Assembly (NCBI GenBank): GCA_964195515.1
Contig: CAXMQO010000064.1
Location: 1 to 26,366, forward strand
Reading direction: 5' to 3'
DNA length: 26,366 nt
Source of the DNA: JAHEEL01 sp964195515
GTDB taxonomy: Bacteria > Actinomycetota > Acidimicrobiia > Spongiisociales > UBA5794
Under the pieces are notes generated by a model. That model saw only the letters and a program-made list of their open reading frames with translations. It was not told the origin of the DNA and ran no database searches. Position 1 is the stretch's first letter, and the number at the start of each line of letters is the position of its first letter. Shown piece after piece: positions 16,884 to 23,633 of the stretch. The translations under genes were made by a program, and so were the position numbers.

Positions 16884-17198
16884 ATGAGCGGGAACACTCC
16901 TTCGCGCCTCCCACCCGGGAGACAGCCGTACGATGCGCTCAACGGCCTGCGGATCGGCGCCTTTGCCGGCCTGGCGCTCGGTGCCACCGCCGCCGCCCTC
17001 ACTCGCATCGCTTGGCTTCTCATGATCGGAACCATTGCCGGCGCCCTCGTCGGATACGTCTGGGAGCGACGCAGAATCCGCGAGGGCCTCGCTGCCCTCC
17101 AGCCGCAGGACGAGGCCGCACGAGTGACGATGTCCGTACGAGGCGGGGTTCAGTTGATGTGGGCGACGGTGCGACCTGCGGAGTCGAACAGGTGGTAG
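16884..17198 (+). CDS. Small hypothetical membrane protein
   Basis: A 104-residue protein with an ATG start; a TTG six codons upstream is an alternative. A short polar N-terminus is followed by two closely spaced hydrophobic helices (about 22-38 and 42-58), the second ending in YVWERRRIREGL, so the C-terminus is probably cytoplasmic. Codon third positions are mostly G/C across the frame, which supports real coding. Its last 49 nt overlap the 3' end of the convergent ABC ATPase gene, which is unusual and lowers confidence. No family recognised. Confidence 0.5.
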   Translation: MSGNTPSRLPPGRQPYDALNGLRIGAFAGLALGATAAALTRIAWLLMIGTIAGALVGYVWERRRIREGLAALQPQDEAARVTMSVRGGVQLMWATVRPAESNRW

Positions 17199-18193
17199 CG
17201 GCGCGGCCATATCTCGACCGGGTCTCCGACGACAGGGCCCTCACCGTCGAAACGCATCAAGGTCTGATCCCCGCTGAGGTCGATCTCGGCGAAGGCGTGG
17301 TCGCCGTGTCGTTCGACCGCGGCGACGATACCGCGCAAGCCGGCGGTGGGCACGACTTCCCAATCGTGAGCGCGTACCCCAACGGTCACCGACCCTTCTC
17401 CCGTCCCCGGAGGCACCGGCAGCGAACCGCCGGCGATGTGTACTTCGAGACCCGAAAGGTCTCCCTGCAGGAAGGACATCGATGGCGATCCGACGAATCC
17501 GGCAACGAACGCGTCAACAGGCTCGTAGTAGATCTCACGGGGTGTCCCGAGCTGGCGGAGACACCCTTCGTCGAGCACTGCAATGCGATCGGCGAGAGCC
17601 ATCGCCTCTTCCTGGTCGTTCGTTGCGTAGAGCGTCGTGACGTTGTAGCCACGCTGGAGGAGATAGATCTCGGCGCGCATCATGCGGCGATTCGCTGAAT
17701 CCATCCTTGCGAGCGGCTCGTCCAGCAGGAATAGGGACGGGCGGCGCACGAGAGCCCGCGCTGCCTGGACGAGCTGTTGGTGTCCGGCGGCAAGTTCGTT
17801 GGGCATCTTGTCCAAGAATCGGTCAATCGCGAGCGTGCGACTCTCTGCGAGGACTCGCTGGTCGATCTCCGTGCGTTCGAGGTGACGAACCTCGAGAGGG
17901 AACGAGATGTTCTTGCGTACCGATCTGAACGGCATCAGTGTGTTGTCCTGGAAGACCATCGCGACGCCGCGTCGCGGAGGTGCTACTCGGGTCACGACGT
18001 CGTCGTCGAAGAGCACGTCCCCACTCACGGGCATGTCGAGTCCGGCGACCGCTCGCAAGATCGACGTTTTGCCGCTCCCGGAGGGCCCAATCAGCACGAG
18101 GAATTCACCGTCCTCGACTGACATCGTCATGGATGGGATCACCGTAACGCCCGAGCGTTCCACCGTCACGTGATCGAGCCGGATGCTCGCCAT
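17150..18193 (-). CDS. Orphan ABC transporter ATPase, CUT1/MalK-like, with altered signature and H-loop
   Basis: A 347-residue protein with a nucleotide-binding domain followed by a C-terminal TOBE/MalK-type regulatory region (from about 235). Walker A is GPSGSGKT (36-43), the Q-loop is Q82 and Walker B is LFLLDEP (154-160) with D-loop LARMD. Two motifs deviate: the LSGGQ signature reads LAAGHQQ (134-140), and the switch histidine of THDQ is asparagine in TNDQEEAM (N192). The TNDQ and xAGHQ forms may mark a MalK-like subfamily and need not mean inactivity. No permease or binding-protein genes are nearby, so it probably serves transporters encoded elsewhere. The ATG has no clear Shine-Dalgarno. 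Its 3' end overlaps the convergent small membrane-protein gene. Confidence 0.85.
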   Translation of the reverse strand: MASIRLDHVTVERSGVTVIPSMTMSVEDGEFLVLIGPSGSGKTSILRAVAGLDMPVSGDVLFDDDVVTRVAPPRRGVAMVFQDNTLMPFRSVRKNISFPLEVRHLERTEIDQRVLAESRTLAIDRFLDKMPNELAAGHQQLVQAARALVRRPSLFLLDEPLARMDSANRRMMRAEIYLLQRGYNVTTLYATNDQEEAMALADRIAVLDEGCLRQLGTPREIYYEPVDAFVAGFVGSPSMSFLQGDLSGLEVHIAGGSLPVPPGTGEGSVTVGVRAHDWEVVPTAGLRGIVAAVERHGDHAFAEIDLSGDQTLMRFDGEGPVVGDPVEIWPRRYHLFDSAGRTVAHIN

Positions 18194-18432
18194 GTAATCA
18201 GCGTATCACCGCCGGCGGACCGCAAGCGGAGCCGGCTTCCGCACATCCGGCGAGAGGGTCGTCCGACACGGGGTCCAGGGCGTTACACGAAGCGGTGAGG
18301 ATCGCCCCTCCAAGATCGGGGAGAACCGGAGTCCGTGCACCGCTCGTGTTCCGATCCCACGTTGGAGCGAGCGTTCACACCCCAACAAGGTTGGGTCCCT
18401 TCGCATGGCATTGGCTGCGGCAAACTCGGCCG

Positions 18433-19230
18433 CTACGGCGCCGTCGCAATGATCTCGCCGTGCACCACCGTGAACCAGCCGTCGGGGTTGGCGGCCCAAT
18501 TGAGCCACCCCGCTGCGATGTCGTCGAGGTCTGAGCGAGATGCGAGGCCACGCTCGATTGCCTGGTCGGCGAGCGACGACTCCAGAACGCGTTCCGCCCA
18601 CAATCTCCCCCACCACAACCGATCAGGAGATGTCGCGAAACACCAGACGCTTGCACTCGGCTCGACGCCTGTAAAACCCGCTTTGTGAGCCCAACGCAGC
18701 AAGGATCGCCCGGCATCGGGTTCCCCACCGTTTGCCCGCGCGACGTTCCGAGACAAGGCAAGCCACCGATCAAGCCGATCGTCCGCCGGATACCACGCCA
18801 TCGCTGCGTAGTCGGCGTCACGGGCCGCAACGATGCCGCCGGGTCGACAGACGCGCTGCATCTCTCGCAATGCCGCCACGGGATCGTTTACATGCTGGAG
18901 CACCTGATGGGCGTGGACGATGTCGAACTCGGCGTCGTCGAAGTCCAGCGAGTACGCATTACCCGATCGGAACTCCACGTTGTCGACATCCGGAGGGGCA
19001 TCCGCCCGGGCCCGCTGCACGATCGACTCGGCGTTGTCGATTCCAACCACACGACCCGGCGCCACCCGCCGAGCGAGATCAACGGTGAGATTCCCGGGAC
19101 CACACCCCGCGTCGAGGACAGACACACCCGAAGTGAGGTGTCCCATGAGGTAGGCCGCTGAGTTGTCAACCGTCCGCCAGAGGTGCGACCGCAGAACACT
19201 CTCATGATGTCCGTGGGTGTACGACTCCAT
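18433..19230 (-). CDS. Class I SAM-dependent methyltransferase
   Basis: A 265-residue protein with a Rossmann-like methyltransferase fold. Motif I is VLDAGCGPGNLTVDLA (about 38-53), motif II is VVGIDNAESIVQRAR and motif IV is FDIVHAHQVLQHVNDPVAAL, typical of the UbiE/Methyltransf_11 and _25 group. The C-terminal third (from about 150) is helical with many Trp residues and likely forms the substrate lid. The substrate is unknown. The protein starts MESYTHGHHESVLRSH, where the HH-rich start followed by RT-x-NSAAYL is a common entry to this small-molecule methyltransferase subgroup. It is a monocistronic gene with 239 nt to the ABC ATPase start, where I see no gene. Confidence 0.85.
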   Translation of the reverse strand: MESYTHGHHESVLRSHLWRTVDNSAAYLMGHLTSGVSVLDAGCGPGNLTVDLARRVAPGRVVGIDNAESIVQRARADAPPDVDNVEFRSGNAYSLDFDDAEFDIVHAHQVLQHVNDPVAALREMQRVCRPGGIVAARDADYAAMAWYPADDRLDRWLALSRNVARANGGEPDAGRSLLRWAHKAGFTGVEPSASVWCFATSPDRLWWGRLWAERVLESSLADQAIERGLASRSDLDDIAAGWLNWAANPDGWFTVVHGEIIATAP

Positions 19231-19263
19231 CGCAGCCAGGTTACCGCAGGGCGTTGGTGGTGA

Positions 19264-19647
19264 TCAGCGGCCGCCGCGGATCAGGAACGTCGCCGCTGAG
19301 AGGCGCTCGTCTTCCGAGGTGTCGTCATCGAGAAGGACGTCCACGGCCCTGCGGCGAGTTGCTTCGATCGATGCCTGCCTCTCGGCCGCCCGGCGTCGCT
19401 CCCCTCGCTGGACTTCGGCCAGAAACGGCGCGATCCACAGTGCTGCGACGGCGAGTCCACACACCCACACCAGGGTCCAGAAGATGATCCCTCCGAAGCC
19501 TCCGATGGCGATGAGCGCCACGGACGCCCCGACCATCAGCATCGTGCCGTATACGAGTGCGTTGAGGGCGGCGGTGCCGTCGCGGTCGGCTCGCTCGATG
19601 GCAATGCGCAACTCGTCGATGATTCCGCGATGGACTTCGATGGGCAT
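19264..19647 (-). CDS. Hypothetical two-helix membrane protein
   Basis: A 127-residue protein. An amphipathic N-terminal helix (RGIIDELRIAIERADRDG) precedes two transmembrane helices (about 28-50 and 55-75). A long charged helix of coiled-coil character (FLAEVQRGERRRAAERQASIEATRR) and an acidic DDDTSEDE stretch follow. No family recognised. The start at 19647 has no clear ribosome site. It ends 33 nt before the methyltransferase start, so they could share a transcript. Confidence 0.65.
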   Translation of the reverse strand: MPIEVHRGIIDELRIAIERADRDGTAALNALVYGTMLMVGASVALIAIGGFGGIIFWTLVWVCGLAVAALWIAPFLAEVQRGERRRAAERQASIEATRRRAVDVLLDDDTSEDERLSAATFLIRGGR

Positions 19648-19727
19648 GAGCGAAATGTACCGCGAACCTCAGAACAGTGGGCGGTCCGCACGGCCGACAT
19701 CAGTGCGGCGGTTCCACCCCGGCGGAC

Positions 19728-19754
19728 CCGGGTGACCGAGGTTCTTTCACCCGG
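19728..19754 (-). terminator. Hairpin across the exonuclease stop codon
   Basis: CCGGGTGA (19728-19735) pairs perfectly with TCACCCGG (19747-19754) around an 11-nt loop. On the minus strand the upstream arm contains the TGA stop of the exonuclease gene. There is no U-run. It may end the exonuclease transcript or only be a chance GC-rich stem. Confidence 0.3.
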
Positions 19755-20436
19755 TCGGCCAGCCCTCAGTGATCGGAGGCCGGGAGGCGCCAACCTTGGC
19801 GAGGTAGGCGTTGAACGATTCTCTCCATAGGTTGTGTGCCTTGACCTGGAGCTCGACGAGGTCGGAACCGTCGACGCGAACCTCGGGGTACTGCTCAGCG
19901 ATGCAGCGGGCGACGGCGACCGTGGCCGCGGCGTCCCCTGCGGCACGATGCGCACCCTTGAGGCTCACTTCGTAGTGGTCCGCGACGGTTCCGAGGGTGC
20001 GACTCCCCTTTCGGAAGCGGTCCACGTGGCGATCGAGGACGAGTGGGTCGATGAGGATCGTCGGCGGAACCTCCGGGAGAGGGTTGAGGTCGTGACGAGC
20101 GAGTTCGTTGGCCAACAACGGCCAGTCGTAGTTTGCGTTGTAGACGACGATCGGCACCCCGGCTTCGACGAGAGACTCGATCGCACGGCGGGCCTCGGCA
20201 AGGACCTCGACCGGGTCGCCGCCCTTCGTCGCAAGATCGTCGGCTCCGATCCCGGTCAGGGCGGTCACCTTGGCGGGGAGCGGAACCCCCGGGTTGATCA
20301 GCCGATCGACCAGCGGTAGGGACGATCCGTCGGGTTCGAAGCGGAACAGCCCCACCTCGATGATGCGGGCCTCACGGGTATCAACGCCGGTTGCTTCCAG
20401 ATCGAGTGCGGCGAGCGCGCCTTCCTGCCAGGTCAT
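19747..20436 (-). CDS. DnaQ-like (DEDDh) 3'-5' exonuclease
   Basis: A 229-residue protein with the RNase T/DnaQ exonuclease fold. Exo I is AALDLEATGVD (D12, E14), the loop INPGVPLPAKVTALTGI is typical, Exo II is VVYNANYDWPLL (D104) and Exo III is GAHRAAGDAAAT (H163, D168). All four metal acids and the general base are present, so it should be active. It most resembles the DNA polymerase III epsilon-type or lone exonucleases used in repair or RNA/DNA turnover. The ATG at 20436 was chosen because the domain starts right there; the same frame is open for 109 more codons upstream, but those show no conserved domain and no ribosome site favours them. Confidence 0.88.
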   Translation of the reverse strand: MTWQEGALAALDLEATGVDTREARIIEVGLFRFEPDGSSLPLVDRLINPGVPLPAKVTALTGIGADDLATKGGDPVEVLAEARRAIESLVEAGVPIVVYNANYDWPLLANELARHDLNPLPEVPPTILIDPLVLDRHVDRFRKGSRTLGTVADHYEVSLKGAHRAAGDAAATVAVARCIAEQYPEVRVDGSDLVELQVKAHNLWRESFNAYLAKVGASRPPITEGWPTG

Positions 20437-20841
20437 AGATGCAGCGTACGCGAGCCAGACAGAACAACCACAATCGCGCAACATGTGAATGCTGCGCTTC
20501 TCTTTTGCACGACTCGCTCCTGTCCGCGCGGTACCTCGACATGAGCCCTGCGCTCTTCCCCTCTTGAGCACGCCGCGCCGTGGATCCCAGTTGAGTTCGC
20601 ACGTCACACAATGCTCTCGAACAATGCCGAGCCGTCGGCTGATCTCGAAGATGAATCGCCGACACCCTTCTTCGAAGTCGTTGCTCATGGCTTCAAGGAA
20701 AGGGATTCCGGGCCGCGATGGAAGACCTCCGATCCGGATCACACTCACGGCGCATTCGGCCATGCCGTCGACGATCGTGAGAGTGGGTCGGCTGTTGTCG
20801 TCGTGATACGGTTCTGGTGATCGGCGAGCAAGGGGTCACAT
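20437..20841. other. Divergent intergenic region (405 bp)
   Basis: This region lies between the exonuclease (minus) and the radical SAM gene (plus). It has a lower GC content than its neighbours and long open frames on both strands. A plus-strand 69-codon frame is listed separately as a weak candidate. The minus-strand frame continuous with the exonuclease is discussed as rejected. No promoter boxes could be assigned with confidence. Confidence 0.4.
20611..20820 (+). CDS. Weak candidate small ORF upstream of the radical SAM gene
   Basis: A 69-codon frame from ATG to TGA, ending 21 nt before the radical SAM start on the same strand. The peptide is acidic (SADLEDESPTPFFEV, SDPDHTH, DDRESG) and ends VVVVIRFW. 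Third positions are moderately G/C rich. No Shine-Dalgarno sequence and no known family are seen, and an antisense frame over the same DNA looks equally protein-like. It is listed because small proteins directly before radical SAM enzymes can be substrates. Confidence 0.2.
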   Translation: MLSNNAEPSADLEDESPTPFFEVVAHGFKERDSGPRWKTSDPDHTHGAFGHAVDDRESGSAVVVVIRFW

Positions 20842-21720
20842 ATGGCTGAGGTCGCGACGTTCGACTTCCACGTCACGTCAGAATGCAGCCAGGAGTGCGC
20901 CTACTGCTGGGGTCCGATGGAGATCCCAGCGGTGGACACCGGCACGGCGCTCGCAATCATCTCGAAGATCGCGGCCGGCGGTGCACGGCGGATCGTCTTC
21001 ACCGGCGGCGACCCCCTGCAGCGGGCCGACATTGGCACCCTGATCGACCATGCAGCCGAGAGTGGCCTCGAGGTGGCCGTGTCGACCACCGGCGACAAGC
21101 TCACGGCATCGTTCCTCACAATGCACCGTTCTAATGTCGATCTCATCTCGCTCCCCCTCGACGGATCAACCGAAGCCGTGTCGAGCCGCACGAAGAAGCC
21201 GGACCATTTCGCAGCGGTGATGACGGCGCTCGACCTCCTCGAAACCCATCTCGACATCGACGTGAAGGTGGCGACGCCGGTCACCCGGTTCAACATCGAT
21301 GACGTTCCCAACATCGCCAGACTCCTCGACGACCGTGCCCTACGGCTTCGGGGCCGACTGTTCTACAACGTCTTCCAGGCGTTTCCACGCTCGATGGACC
21401 CAGATGTGGCGTGGGGCGGGTTGGTTGTCGACGACGCCGAGTTCACCGCCCTCCGGAAGATCGTGGAGGCGGACCCCCACGACTACCGGATCAACTGGCT
21501 TGGGCATGAGACGCTCGACAAGCTCTATGCGATGGTCTTTCCGGATGGGACATTCACGGTGCCGTCCGGCTCTGCGTTCTTGAACTACGGGCCGTTCCTC
21601 GAGATCGACGACATCGACGGCCTTCTCGCCCGGACCGATTTTGACGCCCCAAAACACCGGCGCCACGCCGCGGGCTGGAGCCGAACCGACCGGGGCCCAC
21701 AGGGTTCGGAACAGGATTGA
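20842..21720 (+). CDS. Radical SAM protein, stand-alone
   Basis: A 292-residue protein. The radical SAM cluster motif is CSQECAYC (C15, C19, C22), which binds the [4Fe-4S] cluster that cleaves S-adenosylmethionine. The GGE-like motif is FTGGDPL (54-60), and the half-barrel continues with LEVAVSTTGD, LISLPLDGS and VATPVTRFNIDD. After the barrel there is VFQAFPRSM (about 175-183), a helix at DDAEFTALRKIV and a short C-terminal segment. No SPASM or extra Fe-S cysteines are present. The layout (RFN-x-DD, then FQ, then D-x-EF) is loosely like viperin-type enzymes, but I would not name a substrate. Start: ATG with AGGGG 6 nt upstream. It has no operon partner downstream. Confidence 0.88.
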   Translation: MAEVATFDFHVTSECSQECAYCWGPMEIPAVDTGTALAIISKIAAGGARRIVFTGGDPLQRADIGTLIDHAAESGLEVAVSTTGDKLTASFLTMHRSNVDLISLPLDGSTEAVSSRTKKPDHFAAVMTALDLLETHLDIDVKVATPVTRFNIDDVPNIARLLDDRALRLRGRLFYNVFQAFPRSMDPDVAWGGLVVDDAEFTALRKIVEADPHDYRINWLGHETLDKLYAMVFPDGTFTVPSGSAFLNYGPFLEIDDIDGLLARTDFDAPKHRRHAAGWSRTDRGPQGSEQD

Positions 21721-21787
21721 CCGGAGTCGGCGTGCGTCGGCCATCGGCACACGGCCTCAACCGGCGAAATCACGGGCAACGGGGATA

Positions 21788-21894
21788 GCGGATAGGTGAC
21801 GGAATTGCGAACCATGGGCTGGTGAGGCACCTATACGCAACTACGAACCCGGGGTTCGCAAGGTTGTTGGGATTGGCCCGGGTCGCCTATCCGC
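21788..21894. repeat. Nested inverted-repeat element (107 nt) in a convergent gap
   Basis: The outer arms GCGGATAGGTGAC (21788-21800) and GTCGCCTATCCGC (21882-21894) pair over 13 positions, one of them a G-U pair. Inside, TTGCGAACC (21805-21813) pairs perfectly with GGTTCGCAA (21853-21861), and CGAACCC (21844-21850) with GGGTTCG (21852-21858). ATAGGTG (21792-21798) can instead pair with CACCTAT (21828-21834). The outer and alternative stems share bases and exclude each other. It lies between the convergent radical SAM and HmuY-like genes, where it could be a bidirectional terminator, a REP/MITE-like repeat or a structured RNA. Confidence 0.6.
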
Positions 21895-21901
21895 GCGGCC
21901 G

Positions 21902-22609
21902 CTATGTGCCCGCTTCGGCGACCTTCGGTATCAATCGGTACCGGAATGTGATGCAGCCGGATTCCTCATCCTCGCAGTAGTACGAGTCGAATTGGACCAG
22001 TGCATCGAGCCTCTCGCCGGTCCGCACAAGATACGTGTTGGGTTTGACACTCACGATGTGGCTGATGAATGAGTACGAGTACCAACGGCCCACTGCCGAG
22101 TTCTCCGGCTCGTCATCGTCATCGCCTCCGAGGCCGTCGACGGTGAATGTGACCGATGCCGGAGGGCTGGCGGTCTCCAGAGGGACTTCGCCCAGATCGA
22201 ACGCTCCACCCGGGCCCTTCGGATTCGTCACGCCAGAGTTCGTGAGCAACTTGGTGCGCCGGAACGCCACATCCCACCCGGGTGATCCGAAATCGCCGTC
22301 CACAACCCGGCCTTCGTCGAAGTCGAACAAGACCCAATCAACGAGACTCACCGCGTCCAAAGTGAAACGGGTCGGCCCCTGCTCCACGATGGTCACCTCG
22401 ACCGACTCGATCGCTATCTCGTCCGACCCAGCCAATGCCGCATCCAACTCGGTTGCCACATCGCTCGGCTCGAAGCCTGCTGGGCGAGGCTGGAGGCTCC
22501 CCCAAGCGAATAGTCCGGCCACGCCGAGTACGAGGACCACCGGCAGACCGATCAACCACGTCTTCTTGTACTGCCACCATCGACGACCGACATTCTTGGG
22601 ATCAGCCAC
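21902..22609 (-). CDS. HmuY-like protein with N-terminal membrane anchor
   Basis: A 235-residue protein with one transmembrane helix near the N-terminus (about 18-37), then an exported domain. Its sequence pattern is HmuY-like: VDWVLFDFDEGRVV, then SPGWDVAFRRTKLLTNSGV, an acidic Asp-rich loop (GGDDDDEPE), WYSYSFISHIVSVKPNTYLVR, and a last strand CITFRYRLIPK. HmuY proteins bind heme outside the cell in Bacteroidetes; the heme-binding histidines are not obvious here, so only the fold is claimed. The GTG start overlaps the end of the cytochrome gene by 8 nt, with AGAAGG 5 nt upstream. It is the last gene of the redox operon and so may be an accessory or heme-handling subunit. Confidence 0.7.
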   Translation of the reverse strand: MADPKNVGRRWWQYKKTWLIGLPVVLVLGVAGLFAWGSLQPRPAGFEPSDVATELDAALAGSDEIAIESVEVTIVEQGPTRFTLDAVSLVDWVLFDFDEGRVVDGDFGSPGWDVAFRRTKLLTNSGVTNPKGPGGAFDLGEVPLETASPPASVTFTVDGLGGDDDDEPENSAVGRWYSYSFISHIVSVKPNTYLVRTGERLDALVQFDSYYCEDEESGCITFRYRLIPKVAEAGT

Positions 22610-23633
22610 CGTCGCCTTCTTTCAGATAGCGATGGATCAACTCGAGATCGTCGTCCGAGAGCGCCGCCGCCACATAGCCGGGCATCCCCTTCGGTCCTTC
22701 TCTCACATCCTCGAGAAATCCGCCAAGCGACCCAACCTCGCCGAGCAACTCTGGTGCCACGATGGCACCGGCTCCCGAAAGCCCGTGGCAGCTGGCGCAT
22801 CCGTATTGGAAATAGAGCGTCTCGCCATCGGCCAGTGGGTCACCCGTTTCAGCGAGGGAGCTGTCGGCAAGGCCGACGCCGGCATAGGGAATGTCGGCAT
22901 CGAGGAACGCGATCGGCGTGCGATGGTATCGCTCGGGTTCGAGAGGATCTCCGGATGCGAGCGGTGTTCGGAGAAACACGATCACCATGCCCACGGCCGT
23001 GAGGATCGTTGCAATGGCGAGGATCGTCGCAATCCATGCTGAGCCTTGTTCAGACGCTGCAGCCGCAGAGGATGTCTCTCCCGCCGCCTGACCCGCGCGC
23101 CCGACTCTGACCAGTTGAAAGGCCGAGAAGGCGATCATCGACCACACGCCGACGATCACGGCAATAACAAGCGTTCCGTTGAGCAACGGGATCTTGACAC
23201 CGGCGATCGGAGCATAGAGCTGCTGCTGGTCCGGATCGACTGCAATTGTGAAGACGAACGGTGCAGCATCAATCTCTTCCGGGCCCACGTACTCGACACG
23301 CATCTCTCCGTTGTCGGCAGCCCGTTGCTCATAGTGCATGACGGCGATACCTGCGCTATCGGTCAATGAGGAAGCGAGTTCGACACGGCCCTCGAACCCA
23401 CCCAGTGAGGTGCTGTAACTGAGAGCGATGATGGCCCCCTCGAGCGGCTCGCCGTCCGACGTAACGATCGCTTTCACTTCCACGTCGGTACCCACGACTA
23501 CCGAGTCAGGTGCGCCGACGGCGAGGCCGATCTCGGTGGCGAGCGCCGGACGTCCACCGAGGCCGATCATCATCGCCGCTACGACGATGATCATCACAGC
23601 GCCGGCGGCCACTGTTCGCATGCGTCTCGTCAC
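22602..23633 (-). CDS. Membrane cytochrome c with Ig-like domain
   Basis: A 343-residue protein. Order: signal peptide (1-32, ending ALA-TE); an exported Ig/Big-1-like beta domain (about 35-132) with DSVVVGTDVEVKAIVTSDGEPL; a transmembrane helix (about 152-174); a Gly/Ala/Ser linker; a second helix (about 199-221); then a monoheme cytochrome c domain with CASCH (C279, C282, H283) and axial M317 in GPKGMPGY. Both the Ig-like domain and the heme domain are therefore outside the membrane. The monoheme domain resembles the c555/cbb3-type soluble domains that pass electrons to oxidases or reductases. Start: GTG overlapping the NrfD stop (GTGA), with AGGAGG 6 nt upstream; an ATG four codons later is an alternative. 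Confidence 0.88.
   Translation of the reverse strand: MTRRMRTVAAGAVMIIVVAAMMIGLGGRPALATEIGLAVGAPDSVVVGTDVEVKAIVTSDGEPLEGAIIALSYSTSLGGFEGRVELASSLTDSAGIAVMHYEQRAADNGEMRVEYVGPEEIDAAPFVFTIAVDPDQQQLYAPIAGVKIPLLNGTLVIAVIVGVWSMIAFSAFQLVRVGRAGQAAGETSSAAAASEQGSAWIATILAIATILTAVGMVIVFLRTPLASGDPLEPERYHRTPIAFLDADIPYAGVGLADSSLAETGDPLADGETLYFQYGCASCHGLSGAGAIVAPELLGEVGSLGGFLEDVREGPKGMPGYVAAALSDDDLELIHRYLKEGDGG

Noticed and set aside
16496..17035. A 179-codon minus-strand open frame upstream of the OFA transporter.
   Set aside because: Its composition is Arg/Pro/Ser-rich without any domain, and it runs antisense through the start of the small membrane-protein gene; it reads as non-coding.
20437..20763. In-frame 109-codon extension upstream of the exonuclease, which could make it a 338-residue protein.
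   Set aside because: The exonuclease domain starts immediately at the ATG at 20436, the extension has no recognised domain or ribosome site, and long open frames are common by chance at this GC content.
21788..21894. Possible tRNA: outer arms look like an acceptor stem and GGGTTCGCA resembles a T-loop.
   Set aside because: The T-arm-like element is not next to the 3' acceptor arm, the spacing is wrong, and no D- or anticodon arm can be formed.
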